DNA from: Petrolisthes cinctipes
Lineage: Eukaryota > Arthropoda > Malacostraca > Decapoda > Porcellanidae
Length of the DNA stretch: 64,000 nucleotides
Direction: 5' to 3'
Assembly: GCA_033782935.1 (NCBI GenBank)
Contig: JAWQEG010000003.1
Span: forward strand, 186,001 to 250,000
Shown piece by piece: positions 53,618 to 64,000 of the stretch. Positions within the stretch are counted from its first letter, which is position 1. The number at the start of each line of letters is the position of its first letter. The notes under the pieces are model-generated. The model made no database searches. It saw only the letters and a program-made list of their open reading frames with translations, and was not told the DNA's origin. The position numbers and the translations under genes are program-made.

Positions 53618-55009
53618 TAACAAATTGATGAGTAAGAACATGAAATATGTAATCTACAGTATTTCAAGCCTTAATGTGTTCATAGAAGTGTACCGTATAT
53701 AAATAGTGTATACACTGTATCTCATCGTGGCTAAGGGTCTAAAGCAATACATATCCAGGTGATTATAATAATAATAAAAAAAAAAACATTACACATGCTT
53801 AATGCAAACGTGAGGTCGAAGTAAAAACTTGAGGTTATATTAAGTTAACAGGTATTATAATTGTATGACACCAATTAATAACAACAACTATACATATAAC
53901 GTGTTCATCATTTACAGTGTGGTGCCTACAGTCACAGTTGGGTTATGGGTGTGGAAGGCTTCGTAACGAGGACTTGTGGAGTTTTCACCTAAACTGACAA
54001 GTCATGTAAACAATAACCAATAAATGTCTTATTTCAATTTTTCCCTGTTTTAATTAGTAATAACATTAGTGCTGACACAATATCCTCTAAATCTTGTGAT
54101 TGGTTCACTAACCCCGGCGTCTGAATGTTGACCTCAGATAAATAAATAAGGGCAATAAATATATTCGTCATATATAACGGATTGTATTTGCATACCAAAT
54201 ATCACTTTTATTTCTATTCTGGTCTTGTTTGCGCATTAACAGATTATGCAGCAACACACAGAATGTTGGTGATGGTGGTAAGATGGAGAGTAAAGGATTG
54301 CTGGGAAGGAGGGAGAGGAAACAGCGAATGGAATAAGGGAGGATGGGGTGGGGGAGAACAGATGGAGTGGTTATTGGGTAAAGATTAACTTACACTATAT
54401 AACTATTATCCTTTGGTAACCAGTTACACACTAAAAGTTTCTTAGAAAATGTCGTGAATAATACAGGGTACCGATAAAGGATTTACTTGAAATTTATTTC
54501 AACACTGTGTAGGTGGTGCATGGCTTGATATATTAGTCATAAAATAATGGTGTCGTGTGAATTGTATTACGTAAAATCTGGATTCATTTCAAATAATAAA
54601 TAATATCCTATAGAATGTAGCATCAGAGTTGGATTTAGATTACAGAAGAAAACATAATAAAGGCGACAGTCGGCTTTGTTCGTTTATAATCTTTAGCTAC
54701 TTGATCCAATAATTCTCTCCATCTATCATACTACTACTCGATCACTTGTGAAGCTTTACACCCTCTCCTCAACCCAACCCCTCCTACCACCTTCCAGTGA
54801 GTGGTTCACATCCATGATCACAAGTGGTACGGGATTCAAATTTCTGGATGGCTCAACATTGGTAACGCCTCCACATTACCCCCTATATAACTCCGCCCAC
54901 ATTTCTCCCCTCCCCCCCTCCACCTGCCAGTGATACCAGATCCACTGAGGCTCACACCAAGTAGCTGGTGGAAGAGGTGGGGTCCCTTGATCTGTCCGGA
55001 GCTGTACAG

Positions 55010-56083
55010 GTCCGTATCCTGAGTCTTGACTTTATCACTGCATATGACTAACTCATTGATGCCAAGATACAAAGCTCCATACACCAACCCACAGGAGCCA
55101 CCATCCCCACCAAACACTGCCGACACACTACACCTACCATCACCCACATAACACACACTAACACATACGAGAACATACTACTCGAGTACCCACACCTCTC
55201 TCCACCACCACCACACAGCACACTTATGACCCAGGTACCCGCCTCACTATCACCACGACGGGCCCCCCTGTCTTCGCCAACCCACAAAGGATGGCCCCCG
55301 AGCACCTGGAAGCAGCTAAGAGGGAGTTCCACGTCATGATTTAGCAAGGTGTTTCTAGGCCATCTGACAGCACATGGGCGTCGCCTCTACACATGTTCCC
55401 TAAGCAGCAGGAAGGAGAATGGAGGGCATGCGGGGATTACAGGGCCCTGAACGCTGCCTCCATTCCCGATAGGTACCCAATACCGCATGTCTTGGACTTC
55501 CACTCCAAGCTCCAAGGTTGTGCGGTATTCTCCAAGATCGACCTGGTTCGTGCCTTCTATCAGATTCATGTTGCGGAGGAGGATATCAATTACGACACCT
55601 TTTGGCCTATTCGAGTTCCCGTTCATGAACTTTGGATTATGCAACGCCACCCAGACGTTCCAATGGTTCATGGATAAGGTGCTGTGCGGTCTTGACTACA
55701 CCGTCGTGTGCATAGATGACATCCTGGTTGCGTCAGACGATCACACTCAATACCAGCAGCACCTACGGGAACTCTTTATCTGCCTGAAGCAACATGGTCT
55801 CAAGGTACACCCCTCCAAGTGTGTCCTAGGGGTGGACCTGTTGGACTTTCTAAGCCACAGAGTTACGCCCAATGGTATCACTGCACTTCCACAGAAAGTG
55901 GAGGCCGTCAGGGAGTTCCCAATACCAACCACCGCCAAGAAACTCAGCGAATTTCTAGGGGTAGTTAATTACTACCACCATTTCGTCCCTCACGCCCCCT
56001 CTGCTCTTGCGCCTCTGCACGACCTACTCAAGGATTTAAAGGTCTCACAGAAGAAACTAACCTGGCCTACATTTGCTGAAGGA
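55010..56083 (+). pseudogene. Gypsy pol: protease tail and reverse transcriptase
   Basis: Starts with a worn protease-end sequence (SLDFITAYD, LIDAKIQSSIH near 55025-55085), then PEHLEAAKREFHVM, GEWRACGDYRALN, IPDRYPIPHV and FSKIDLVRAFYQI, with a frameshift near 55595. It continues FGLCNATQTFQWFMDKVL, VCIDDILVASDD (the YIDD box with Tyr to Cys, both Asp kept), LDFLSHRVTPNGI, FLGVVNYYHHFVP and KKLTWPTF. A stop lies at about 55343. B3 then interrupts at 56084; pol continues at 59683. Confidence 0.9.
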
Positions 56084-56344
56084 TTAGGATTATAATTTAT
56101 TTATAGATGCCATTAGGCATCTGGAGGTGCAACAGCAATGGTCATATACCGCCCAACATAAAATGGTCATCTACATCATTATTAAAATATGTAAAACATT
56201 AAATAATTTTCACTACTTTGAAAGGGAGAAACAGCATGAGTAAAAGCCACATCTTCCAAAAATCATATTTTAATAAAATAACCTACTTCCCGGTAAGTTA
56301 AATAAAAAAAAATATATATAAAAACGAAAGAAACATTAAATTTT

Positions 56345-57130
56345 ACCTACCTAAAAATGAATGGCCATAAATACAATAAAATTCACAATTTGTGGAGGAT
56401 GCCAGCCTCCTCCACATAGGAGAGGGTGTTCCCTCCCACACCACAAGCCTCCTCCCTGAGGACCTGGGAGAGACTGTAAGAACCGCCACTTTCCCGGTAC
56501 TCGGAGAGGTGCCTACGACGAAGGGCCCCAAGGCTGGGACACTAGACAATAAGATGCTGTACTGTCAGAGGGACCACACAATCATCAGAGTAGGAAAGGT
56601 GAGCCCTCTCCATTAAAAAAGCCATGGGTCAATAGTGTGTGGCAAATGCGGAGATGGACAAGAGCTGTCTCCCACCTGTGGGACAGGCCGCTGTAGCTCC
56701 ACAAACCAAGGCGCTGGCGGATGCCGCAGAGCTTGTTAGCCCCGATAGTATCCCATCTGCCGTGCCAGTGGGAACGAACTGCAGCATCTATGTAGGGTCG
56801 AAGGTCCACTGCAGGAACGGGATGACGCCTGACAGGAGGCCGAAAACTGGAGACTGCAACCTTAGTCAGGGCGTCAGCACGCTCATTCCCATCGACACCC
56901 ACATGAGCCGGGACCCAGCAAAATGTAACTCTGCGGCCACGACGACCCAGGAGGACAAGCCACGTGAGAATGGCCAACACCAGGGGATGAAAAAGCAGGT
57001 GCAGGGGAAAACTTCTGGAAGAAGCCATGGAGCCACACTGGGGACCTACACAGGACAAATCGGGAAGTCCTCAATGCCCATCTCCTCCATAGCCTTCCTG
57101 ACCCAGAAGCCAAAGGGCCATGGTGTGAGA
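56345..57130 (-). pseudogene. Family B ORF2 RNase H and C-terminal region (B3)
   Basis: The minus-strand frame 57058-56585 reads VTFCWVPAHVGVDGNERADA and LTKVAVSSF (last RNase H motif), then WDTIGANKLCGIRQRLGLWS and SHRWETALVHLRICHTLLTH. The frame 56549-56343 continues LTVSPRSSGRRLVVWEG. The first RNase H motifs (DGS, E, D) seen in B1 are deleted here. It is broken by a frameshift near 56585. Confidence 0.82.
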
Positions 57131-57262
57131 GAATGTGAAAGGTAGTACTGAAACATGATACCAGATGACACTGCCAAGCAGGGAAGGGAGTCAGGAAGTC
57201 GATGTAATCGATGCCAACAATGAACCATCAAGGACTGGCAACGGAGATCAAGAGGTGGTTCA

Positions 57263-57751
57263 TCAGCGTCCACCATGAGACTGGGGATTGGGGACGATCT
57301 GAAGGCTCCGGTCGCAAGACATACACCAGCATGAATGATCAGGGTCCAAGATTCTGAGACGGGCATCCCTGGCAGAGGAGTACACCTCACATCCATAGTC
57401 GAGTTTCGACCTAATAAGAACATAGTATAGAAGGAGAAGGGTGGCAAGGTCAGCCCCCCATGATGTATGGCCCAAGACCCTCAACAGGTTAAGAGCCTGG
57501 AGGCAAGAGACCTTAACTGAACGTAAGTGGGGAACCCATGTCAAACGTTTGTCAAAAAGGAGACCCAAAAAACGAGTCTCCTTGACACAACGTATCCGAT
57601 GACCATACATGAATAAGTCCAGATCGGGGAGGACACCTCGGATGTGGCAGAAGTGCATAGCAACTGTCTTGGCAGGAGAAAATCGAAACCCATGAGAATC
57701 AGCCAAACGCGACACCCTGTCTAGGGCAAGCTGCATGCGCCATTCTGCCAA
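57263..57751 (-). pseudogene. Family B reverse transcriptase C-terminal part (B3)
   Basis: The frame reads QLALDRVSRLADSHGFRFSP, AKTVAMHFCHIRG, CVKETRFLGLLFDKRLTW and RVLGHTSWGADLATLL, the RT thumb region after the YADD box. Just upstream, the fingers/palm and the whole endonuclease are absent; about 57752-57806 joins directly to ORF1. Confidence 0.85.
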
Positions 57752-57806
57752 GACATTCAGGAAGCAGCAAACCAGACCGCCAGGTCGTCAAAGTACATGG
57801 AATTGG

Positions 57807-59056
57807 CTATACCATCCGGAAGGGTCTCTGTGGCAGTTTAGGTGACTTAAGTTTCCTTTTTGGAGAGCGTGTGGCAGCGTGAACCTCTACCACATGGACA
57901 CCTTTAGCTAAAGTCTGAGAATTGTCATCAGTTGAAGGGTCACCAGAATGAGTGTCTGATATAGTTTCCAAGACAGAGAAACTATTATGTAGTGAAACCT
58001 TAGAAACGCTCTCACTAGAGCAGAAAGCCGCTGCTTCTTGAGAGAGTTGAGAGGGTGCTGCAACCGATTTGAGTTGCCGTCTGGCACTACCAATACTGAT
58101 GAATTGGGTGTTAGCCAAGTAGAGGATATCTTGTTCAAGGAGATACATCTTACATTGGCGAAAACGTAAGGGGTGAGCATCCCTGCAGCAAAAGCAGTAA
58201 CTCTCTGACTGACACTCAGAAGTAAGATGCGAGTCAAGAACAGAACAATTACCACACCGGGAACGTTTGTAGCAGTTCCTCCTCCCATGATCAAACAACA
58301 GAAACACTGCAAAGGACACTCAACAAAAAACTTCACCTCAAAAGAGGTGGGGTTAATATTAATGCGATCTGGGATATGCGAGCCATAGAAAGTGATGATG
58401 ATCATATTTTTACTGCCCTTCATCCTTGATACTCGTTGGACACTATCTGGGCACATACCGAGAATATCCTCTTCTGAGAATTCATACAGGTCCTCATTAT
58501 ATATACGCCCCTTGCTATATTTAAATGTTCGATGTGGTTTGATAGATTCAAACATGCTATCAGAAGGACAGGGAAGATTGAGGAGCATCATGGCCTGTGT
58601 AAGATCTTTGGCTCTGATTAAAACGCCCTTACCATACTTTTTCATGTGGCCGATTGGTAGTAATCCAATTTCTTTCTCCAGATACCGGGAAGCATGGATA
58701 AGGTTACCACGTCCCTCCCTGTAGTAGGCCACACACCAAAAGGGTGTAGGAACCTGACACTCCTTAGGGACATGCTCTACAGAGTCATCAAAGATGTTAG
58801 GGCAGTAGTCATTGTCACTGTCAACTACATTTGTGGACCACATCATCTGAACTAGGCAGTGAGTATCCCCCACAATCAGAGAATCTTTTGCCTCAAAAGC
58901 TGCTTTGGCAGCAGCATTTGTATTGAAAGTAATATAGCAATGATTAGACCTACAGTCACTGTCATAAGATATTCGGATACAAAGAATAACTCCGAAACAC
59001 TTAAAAATGGAGTAGATAACGCCATAGGAAAGGGATGCAAGTACATTCGTTAACAT
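57807..59056 (-). pseudogene. Family B ORF1, gag-like zinc-knuckle protein (B3), frameshifted
   Basis: The ATG at 59056 opens MLTNVLASLSYGVIYSIFKC. The frame holds an RRM-like N-terminal stretch (NHCYITFNTNAAAKAAFEAK), a central domain (SKGRIYNEDLYEFSEEDILG) and reaches a point near 58290 where a one-base change moves it to frame 58319-57807. The latter has three Cys/His units (CYKRSRCGNCSVLDSHLTSEC, YCFCCRDAHPLRFRQC) and a Ser-rich tail ending HAATRSPKRKLKSPK. This is the best-preserved ORF1 of the family here and serves as reference for B1 and B2. Confidence 0.85.
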
Positions 59057-59682
59057 TAACGTGTCCAAACCGCTAACAGGGTTTGTCTACACAACACCCG
59101 ACCTGCTGGATCTACTCTTATTTGCAGCATTGTGCATACCACAATGACCAGAGAGTGACGTCTCGAGGGCCTGGTCGATCACTGCTCGAGAAAGAGATTG
59201 GGGCTTTTGTTATCCATATATCATTGATTTTGTTAAATTAGCCCCAGGAGCCAAGAGCTACTACCTACCGGGCAGATGATGGGACCAAGTGCTGGTCACC
59301 GTGGGAGGGGTACCTCTTCCCCCAAGGGCCACTTGTTTTAAAAAGCAGCCCCAATGGCTCGAAAGTTTGCCCACAACGGTGCTGAGACCCCCTTCCCCAA
59401 CATCTCCCAGCCCAGATACCAACCATCCAACATAGGACGGCCCCTAGAGGGCGGTCCCTCTGGAGGGCAGCACTGTTGGCTCGTACTAGCAGTTTATTGC
59501 ATGGGAACCATTTATTCTGGTCTCTCACTGGCGACCTTACTAGCATGGGAAGCCCTCTCTCTCCGAAATCGGGGCAGAGCAGGAGCTGGAGCCCCCTCTA
59601 GTCTAGTTCGCCAGGTCTCAGAGACACGCAAGCCCCCCTACCACGTCAAGGCAGTTCCCGTTGGGGTGGATCTGCTGAAGGA

Positions 59683-60013
59683 GGAGTTCACATCGATCAA
59701 GAGGAAGTTAGCAGACACCACGCTTCTGGCCTACTCAACACCTCACACACCAGCATTCATCTACACAGACGCCTCAAATGATGCCATCGGTGCAGTCCTG
59801 CAATAGGAAATGGATGGGATACTCAAGCCCATCGCCTTTTACAGCAAACGTCTGGAGCCGCCACAACGCAAGTACAGCACGTTTGACAGGGAATTGGAGG
59901 CCATCCATGACGCGGTGAAGCACTTCCACCACTTCCTGGGAGGTAGGACTTTCCACATCTGGACTGATCACAAGCCTCTCACTATGGCTATACAGCAGCT
60001 GGGCACCAACTAG
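59683..60013 (+). pseudogene. Gypsy pol: RNase H domain
   Basis: Continues from 56083 after removing B3: EEFTSIKRKLADTTLLAYST, FIYTDASNDAIGAVLQ (Asp), a TAG at 59803-59805, IAFYSKRLEPPQRKYSTFDR, ELEAIHDAVKHF (Glu), WTDHKPLTMAIQQLGTN (Asp), then TAG at 60011-60013. This is the Ty3/Gypsy RNase H order. Two in-frame stops inactivate it. Confidence 0.9.
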
Positions 60014-60022
60014 TCTCCGAGG

Positions 60023-61612
60023 GTGACCCGCCACCTTGCCTTCATCTCAGAATTTATGACCGACATCCGGCACTTCCCTGCTCTTGTTGCCGCCCGACAG
60101 AGTGACATTCACCTCCAGGACCTCCTCACAGGTGACATGGTACTCCACCTGGAGTACATAACGGCTCCTGACGTGGCCACTAAGCTCTGGTGCGACACTT
60201 CCTGCGACACTCCACGCCCATACATCCCGACACAGTTCAGAGAGACAGTCTTCCAGCACTATCACTCTCTCAACCACTCAGGGGTTGCTGGTACACTCCG
60301 CCTCATCAGCCACTGTGCAGTCTGGCCAGGGATGTGCAAGGAATGGGTCACCTCCTGCATACCCTGCTAGCGCGCTAAGGTAGGACGTAACACCCGACCA
60401 CCGCTACAGGAGTTCCCTGTACCTACCAGCAGGTTCTACATGGTACATGTGGACATCGTGGGTCTTCTGCCGCCATCGCATGATGCATGATACCTCCTTA
60501 TCTGCATTGACAGGATGACACGTTGATGCGCCGCTACCTCCATGAGCGACATCACAGCGGAAGGTACTTACCGTCACTTCCTTAGGAATTGGGTCTCCAA
60601 CTTCGGCTTCCCAGCGGTAATCATCACAGACCAAAGGACCCAGTTCGAGTCAAGGGCATGGCAGGACATGCTTACGCTGTTAGGTACATGTCGGCAAAGG
60701 ACAACGGCATACCATCCCTGTAGCAACGGTATGGTAGAGTGTCTACACCATAGATTGAAGGATGCCTTCCGAGCTCTACAGCCTGACCAGTGGACAAACG
60801 CCGTACCACTCATCCTACTCACCATCCATACTACTGTAAAAGAAGACCTGCATCACTCCCAGGCGGAGTTGGGGATCAGCGAGGACCTCCGGCTGCTGGG
60901 ACAAATTACGTCACCACATCTGGACACCTGCAACCTCTCCTTTCTACCTGCTCTCAAAACGGCGATAACCAACATGCAACCAATACCTATGCGCCAACAC
61001 ACCAGTCCCACCTTCACGCCTGCAGATCTCCACTCTGCCCCTTACCTATTCCTCCGCACGGATGCGCATACAACACCGCACCAAGAACCCTACACTGGAC
61101 CATACCTCGTTATCTCCAGAACTTATGCTACCATTACCATCCAGGTAATGCACACACCACACCACACCACACGCACATCCGTGCACCCCTTACCACTCAT
61201 GTCCAACCCTCTACTCCGACAACCCACCACATCCACTCAACATTGCACACCACTCCTACCTACTCCACAACCACACCATACAACCATATCTCAGACACAT
61301 ACACAGCCCATGCCACTCCTACCCAAGCCACCTCCACAACCACACCTCACTATCACGCCACATACACATGCACACTCCTCACCACTCCTACCCACGCCAC
61401 TACTACAACCACACCCTACCCACGCGCCACAACCACATACGCATACTTCACCGCCATCACATCCTCAACCACATTCCCTCTCCCACATCACCCACCCATC
61501 GCCGATCACCATCCCCTACCCTTCCTCCTACCATTCTCATCCATCCCCACATGTCATCACCCTCACGATCACCGTCACCTATCCATACCCATCATTTAAC
61601 CCAACCACGTAA
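60023..61612 (+). pseudogene. Gypsy pol: integrase and C-terminal tail
   Basis: HLAFISEFMTDIRHF leads into the integrase zinc-binding HHCC region (HYHSLNHSGVAGTLRLISHC, then CIPC at about 60358-60369). The catalytic core pieces are VHVDIVG, then frameshifts, VIITDQRTQFESRAWQDM and CSNGMVECLHHRLKDAF (Glu in NGMVE). After ILLTIHTTVKEDLHHSQAEL the frame enters a long Thr/Pro/His-rich tail (61150-61612) made of CCAC-type repeats. Stops at about 60368 and 60488 and frameshifts make it non-functional. Confidence 0.88.
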
Positions 61613-62271
61613 CTCCCCTTCTCCCACACGCCCTATCCCACCCTGCTCTCCCTTTCCTACCCAATCCTCACCTATCCCTAGCCAACCTCCCTCATCCTCC
61701 TGCCCCCACGCACTCCCATCCTGAACCTATTCCTATACCTATGGATCCTTCATCTGATTCTCCCTTGACACCCTTAATCCCCCCTAGTTTCCCGCAAGAC
61801 CCACCGTCTGCCTCACAGCTAATGCTAGTCATGCCTCTTCGACCTGTTACTCCTGACCAGTTACCGCAACTACTACCATGCCCTGCTATACCACCTTCCC
61901 CGCGGGAACAGTTACAGAACGACGAGCAAGCTATAGTCCCTAAGGGTTTCACATCTCGTTCCAGCCGGACTATTTAACGCCCTGCTAAATATATTACCAC
62001 CATGCACAACACAAACTCCCAACCACTCCACACTCAGCCACACACACCTACCCTTTACTATAAACACGCACACTTGCCTCCCCCACCCCACACATTCCAC
62101 ACGCTACCCGTACACGTCTGTACTACACATTTATTTATTTATTTATGTCTGTTTATTTGTATGTATCTCATATTCCCCCTATATGTATGGTCACCCTCCA
62201 ACAATTTTGTTTCATTTATATATCATATTCTTGTCTATGTGCCATACCTCTCCTCTTTCCTATTAAAGCTT
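61613..62271 (+). other. Gypsy C-terminal tail and 3' untranslated region
   Basis: A C-rich low-complexity stretch, then a frame 61741-61977 with Pro-rich sequence ending GFTSRSSRTI, a typical C-terminal end of Gypsy pol polyproteins (SRxGRxIxxPxRY); RPAKY follows after a stop. A/T-rich sequence then leads to the polypurine tract. Confidence 0.7.
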
Positions 62272-62284
62272 GGGGGAGGAGAGA
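62272..62284 (+). other. Polypurine tract
   Basis: GGGGGAGGAGAGA lies 3 bases before the 3' LTR, the usual plus-strand primer site. Confidence 0.88.
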
Positions 62285-62287
62285 TAC

Positions 62288-62701
62288 TGTAGAAAATACC
62301 AAGCACCTTGCGCATCTTACATCTCACTTGTCTGACGCTCACGGATCTTCAAGGTCTATTATTTACCTGTTCGGACACGAGCATCCTTACGTGGGCCGCT
62401 GCTCTGCAGCCCCGGTGCCTCGCTCGGTTACTCGGTTACTTGCCAGCGCTCAACCTAGAAGGGTCTTCCTCCCTTACCTGCTGTGACCATCGCTACCTGT
62501 ACACACCTAGACACCACGTGCCTCTCCACACCAGCTACTCCATCTCTCTACGCTACACTACCATGGCAGGCGGGTTTGGTCAACTACAAGGTGCTTGCCC
62601 ATTCATACACTGTGCTACCCTGTACACATATATTGAATGAATTGTTACAGTGTATTCGAGTCTGTTCACCTCCGGTAGTAACGCTGTCCCTAGCGTTTAC
62701 A
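62288..62701 (+). repeat. 3' LTR
   Basis: It starts TGTAGAAAATACC and ends TAGCGTTTACA, followed by the ACTG duplication. It matches the 5' LTR and lacks the hAT MITE. Several open frames across it are LTR translations, not genes. Confidence 0.93.
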
Positions 62702-62705
62702 ACTG

Positions 62706-63545
62706 TAAGTGTTATGATGATCGATATTGTTACTCAAAGTATAGAGAAGTAATAGTTATTAGAATAAATAAGGAACAAGTAGTAGATGCACCTCAATCAA
62801 TGCATTGTTGGTCAGTGAGGAGCTCTGTTGTGAGAACCAATCACCATTTATGGAAAGTGTCAATCACCAACTACCAAAGGTGATGTGTCATCATCATGAA
62901 CCACAACGACTCACAGCTCACATGACTTGCCAGCATCATCGTTCTACATGAGCACAGCTCACACCACGGTCCTGGACCTCGGCCTACACCACCAAGTCAA
63001 TGCATACTCGGCCTTAATCTCGCCCAGTCCGCGAATGACGTTACCATGTCAAGGTTGACAGTTGTCACAAGACAGAGAGATTGCCTTCTCAGTCATCATT
63101 CTTTTTTAGTGAAAGCCAATAGGCCTATAAACTGTGCAGTGTTTGATTGTAACACTGTAATTAACCACAGTGACTTTATAAGTGTTTTGATAAATTATTG
63201 GATTAGTCTAAAATGAAAAAAAATTGGTATGGAATATTCCGAATTTGATGAGAAGCCAGGGATATTATTTTGCTTTTCTATTTCTTATCACGACTGTTTT
63301 TTCTTTCACCTATATGCTAAATAATTTTGTCATATAACAGTGATCTTAAAGACTTTAGGCTTTAGAATAATACAGGAAAATAATAACAGGAAACTAGTAT
63401 CCCAGAAGTATATGAAAATAAGAATGAAGTTTATTCTTTCCTTTATCTCTCACATTTTTGGTATATCCCCATGGGAACACGGCCCAGGTGTATCTGGGCT
63501 GCATATTTGACATGTGACCTGCCTCACCCTCCTTCCCTCTTATAA
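62706..63545. other. Flanking DNA, nothing recognised
   Basis: No open frame of note, no terminal repeats seen. Confidence 0.4.
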
Positions 63546-63552
63546 CGACAAA

Positions 63553-63943
63553 GAAGCCTTTGCGTTACTACCTGGGGTGAACAGACTCGGAATACATGAT
63601 AACAGTTTATTGGTAAGTACATGGAGTTACACATAAGTTTCCTGCCTGCCGTGTAGCGTTGAGAGAGGGCCGTGGTTGCTGCAGGAGAGGTGTGGAGATC
63701 TGGTACTCACACATGTGATCGTGTGATCAAAGCGGGAACACATTTGGGGGACTTGGTGTAGGCAGAGGCAGGTACTATTGGCCGGGGCAGGTGCTTCTTG
63801 GTCCGGAGCTAGAGTGTGAGTTGCAGAGTGCTGGCGGTCTGGCCCTTTTATTCCATCGCTGCATGGCTACGCGCGGCGTCATCACGGGATATAGAATGTT
63901 CTCGAAGGCAACAAAGGAGCGGCCAGGTACTGGCGCTGCTACA
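63553..63943 (-). repeat. 3' LTR of a second Gypsy-type element
   Basis: On the minus strand it starts TGTAGCAGCGCCAGTACC just after a polypurine tract (63947-63959, GGGGGAGGGGGG type). It carries GGAATAAAAGGGCC (TATA-like, 63841-63853), AATAAA (63606-63611) and ends near CGAGTCTGTTCACC and GGTAGTAACGC, a motif shared with the end of the first element's LTR (62659-62690). The exact right boundary (about 63553) is unsure. The internal region lies beyond the window. Confidence 0.75.
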
Positions 63944-63946
63944 GTA

Positions 63947-63959
63947 CCCCCCCTCCCCC
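63947..63959 (-). other. Polypurine tract of the second Gypsy element
   Basis: The + strand ACCCCCCCTCCCCC reads as a G/A-only tract on the minus strand, directly upstream of the LTR. Confidence 0.7.
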
Positions 63960-64000
63960 ATACAGATTTAGGAAAGAGGGGAGGACATATTTATTTTATA

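Larger units (their letters stand above)
48303..55004. mobile_element. Giant palindromic Tc1/mariner-like element, 6.7 kb
   Basis: TA lies at 48301-48302 and 55005-55006. The ends are CAGCTCCGGACAGATCAAGG and CCTTGATCTGTCCGGAGCTG. The left arm (48303-about 51585) is the near-identical reverse complement of the right arm (about 51728-55004); the loop is about 145 bp. By eye there are only scattered differences, for example GAAGCGGGGG against GAAGTGGGGG at 51295 and its mirror. Each arm carries two separate exons of one Tc1-like transposase in opposite orientations. It is inserted in the Gypsy leader/protease region. Decayed relatives are at 34158-38266 and 42898-43440. Confidence 0.93.
56084..59672 (-). 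mobile_element. Non-LTR retrotransposon family B, copy B3, reversed inside Gypsy pol
   Basis: The 10-bp target-site duplication TGCTGAAGGA lies at 56074-56083 and 59673-59682. Reading the minus strand: 5' UTR (59672-59057), ORF1 (59056-57807), a deletion that removes the endonuclease and most of the RT, the RT C-terminus (57751-57263), RNase H remnants and the C-terminus (57130-56345), then a 3' UTR ending ...CTAATGGCATCTATAAATAA. With both ends present it defines the family B boundaries. It has lost about 2 kb compared with the expected full length. Confidence 0.93.
45894..62701 (+). mobile_element. Gypsy-type LTR retrotransposon with three nested insertions
   Basis: Two LTRs (45894-46924, 62288-62701), a primer-binding-site-like sequence, pol and a polypurine tract are in order, and the 4-bp duplication ACTG flanks the whole (45890-45893, 62702-62705). 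Removing the hAT MITE, the palindrome and B3 leaves about 5.9 kb. gag and the N-terminal protease are not recognisable. Pol order RT-RNase H-integrase is that of Gypsy/Ty3. The C-terminal end SRSSRTI... RPAKY and the primer site suggest the CsRn1-like group, tentatively. Several stops and shifts make it inactive. Confidence 0.92.

Noticed and set aside
59354..59806. 150-aa + strand frame as a gene
   Set aside because: Its first two thirds are antisense to the family B 5' UTR and its end is Gypsy RNase H; the frame crosses a transposon junction.
61368..61724. Pro/His-rich frames near the integrase tail as separate genes
   Set aside because: They translate the CCAC-type repeats of the Gypsy tail in alternative frames.

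Overview
This is eukaryotic nuclear DNA, most likely from an arthropod and probably a decapod or other malacostracan crustacean. That placement is inference. It rests on the mix of repeat types: RNase H-bearing non-LTR retrotransposons, Gypsy elements with long pyrimidine-rich leaders, Helitrons, many TA-flanked foldback MITEs, and a tRNA-derived SINE with a 'GGTTCGATTCC' B box. I found no intact host gene. The only host-like coding sequence is a cold-shock (Y-box) domain fragment at 21.05-21.34 kb. Almost everything else is transposable elements nested inside one another, often datable by target-site duplications (TSDs) and by uninserted copies elsewhere in the window.

Layout. 0-4.07 kb: degraded copy of non-LTR family A. 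4.07-5.19 kb: Tc1-like DNA element T1. 5.19-9.5 kb: degraded non-LTR family B (copy B1) carrying a small MITE. 9.71-11.44 kb: Helitron H1 with both termini and a nested 3' scrap of family A. 12.76-13.08 kb: old reverse transcriptase remnant. 13.35-21.02 kb: family B copy B2, broken up by a CR1/Jockey-type 3' fragment, a reversed family A fragment (itself holding a solo LTR), a reversed Tc1-like element T2, two dispersed repeats and a piggyBac-like element. 21.05-21.34 kb: cold-shock domain. 21.48-24.95 kb: two Helitron 5' ends, a GT-rich minisatellite, and non-LTR family C inserted in that minisatellite. 24.95-25.46 kb: three foldback MITEs joined end to end by single TA dinucleotides. 25.62-31.30 kb: full-length family A element with an open ORF2, a tail of about 50 A and a 12-bp TSD, sitting inside the terminus of a MITE.

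31.3-45.9 kb holds MITEs, a degraded retrotransposon 3' end, a decayed relative of the palindromic element described next, hAT and Mutator-like MITEs, SINE pieces, a long-inverted-repeat Tc1-like element (38.77-41.11 kb) and an SGNH-esterase-type ORF1 remnant.

45.89-62.70 kb is one Gypsy-type LTR retrotransposon flanked by the 4-bp TSD ACTG. It has three later insertions: a hAT MITE in its 5' LTR, a 6.7-kb TA-flanked near-perfect palindrome (48303-55004), and a reversed family B element (B3) between its reverse transcriptase and RNase H regions. The window ends in the 3' LTR of a second, related Gypsy element on the minus strand.

The most unusual object is the 6.7-kb palindrome. It is a Tc1/mariner-type element whose arms are each about 3.3 kb around a loop of about 145 bp. 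The N-terminal exon of a Tc1-like transposase lies in one arm and the C-terminal exon of the same strand in the other, mirrored on both strands, with good splice-site sequences at the exon edges. Any transcript across it would be self-complementary. As it stands the coding sequence is defective (in-frame stop, missing middle segment).
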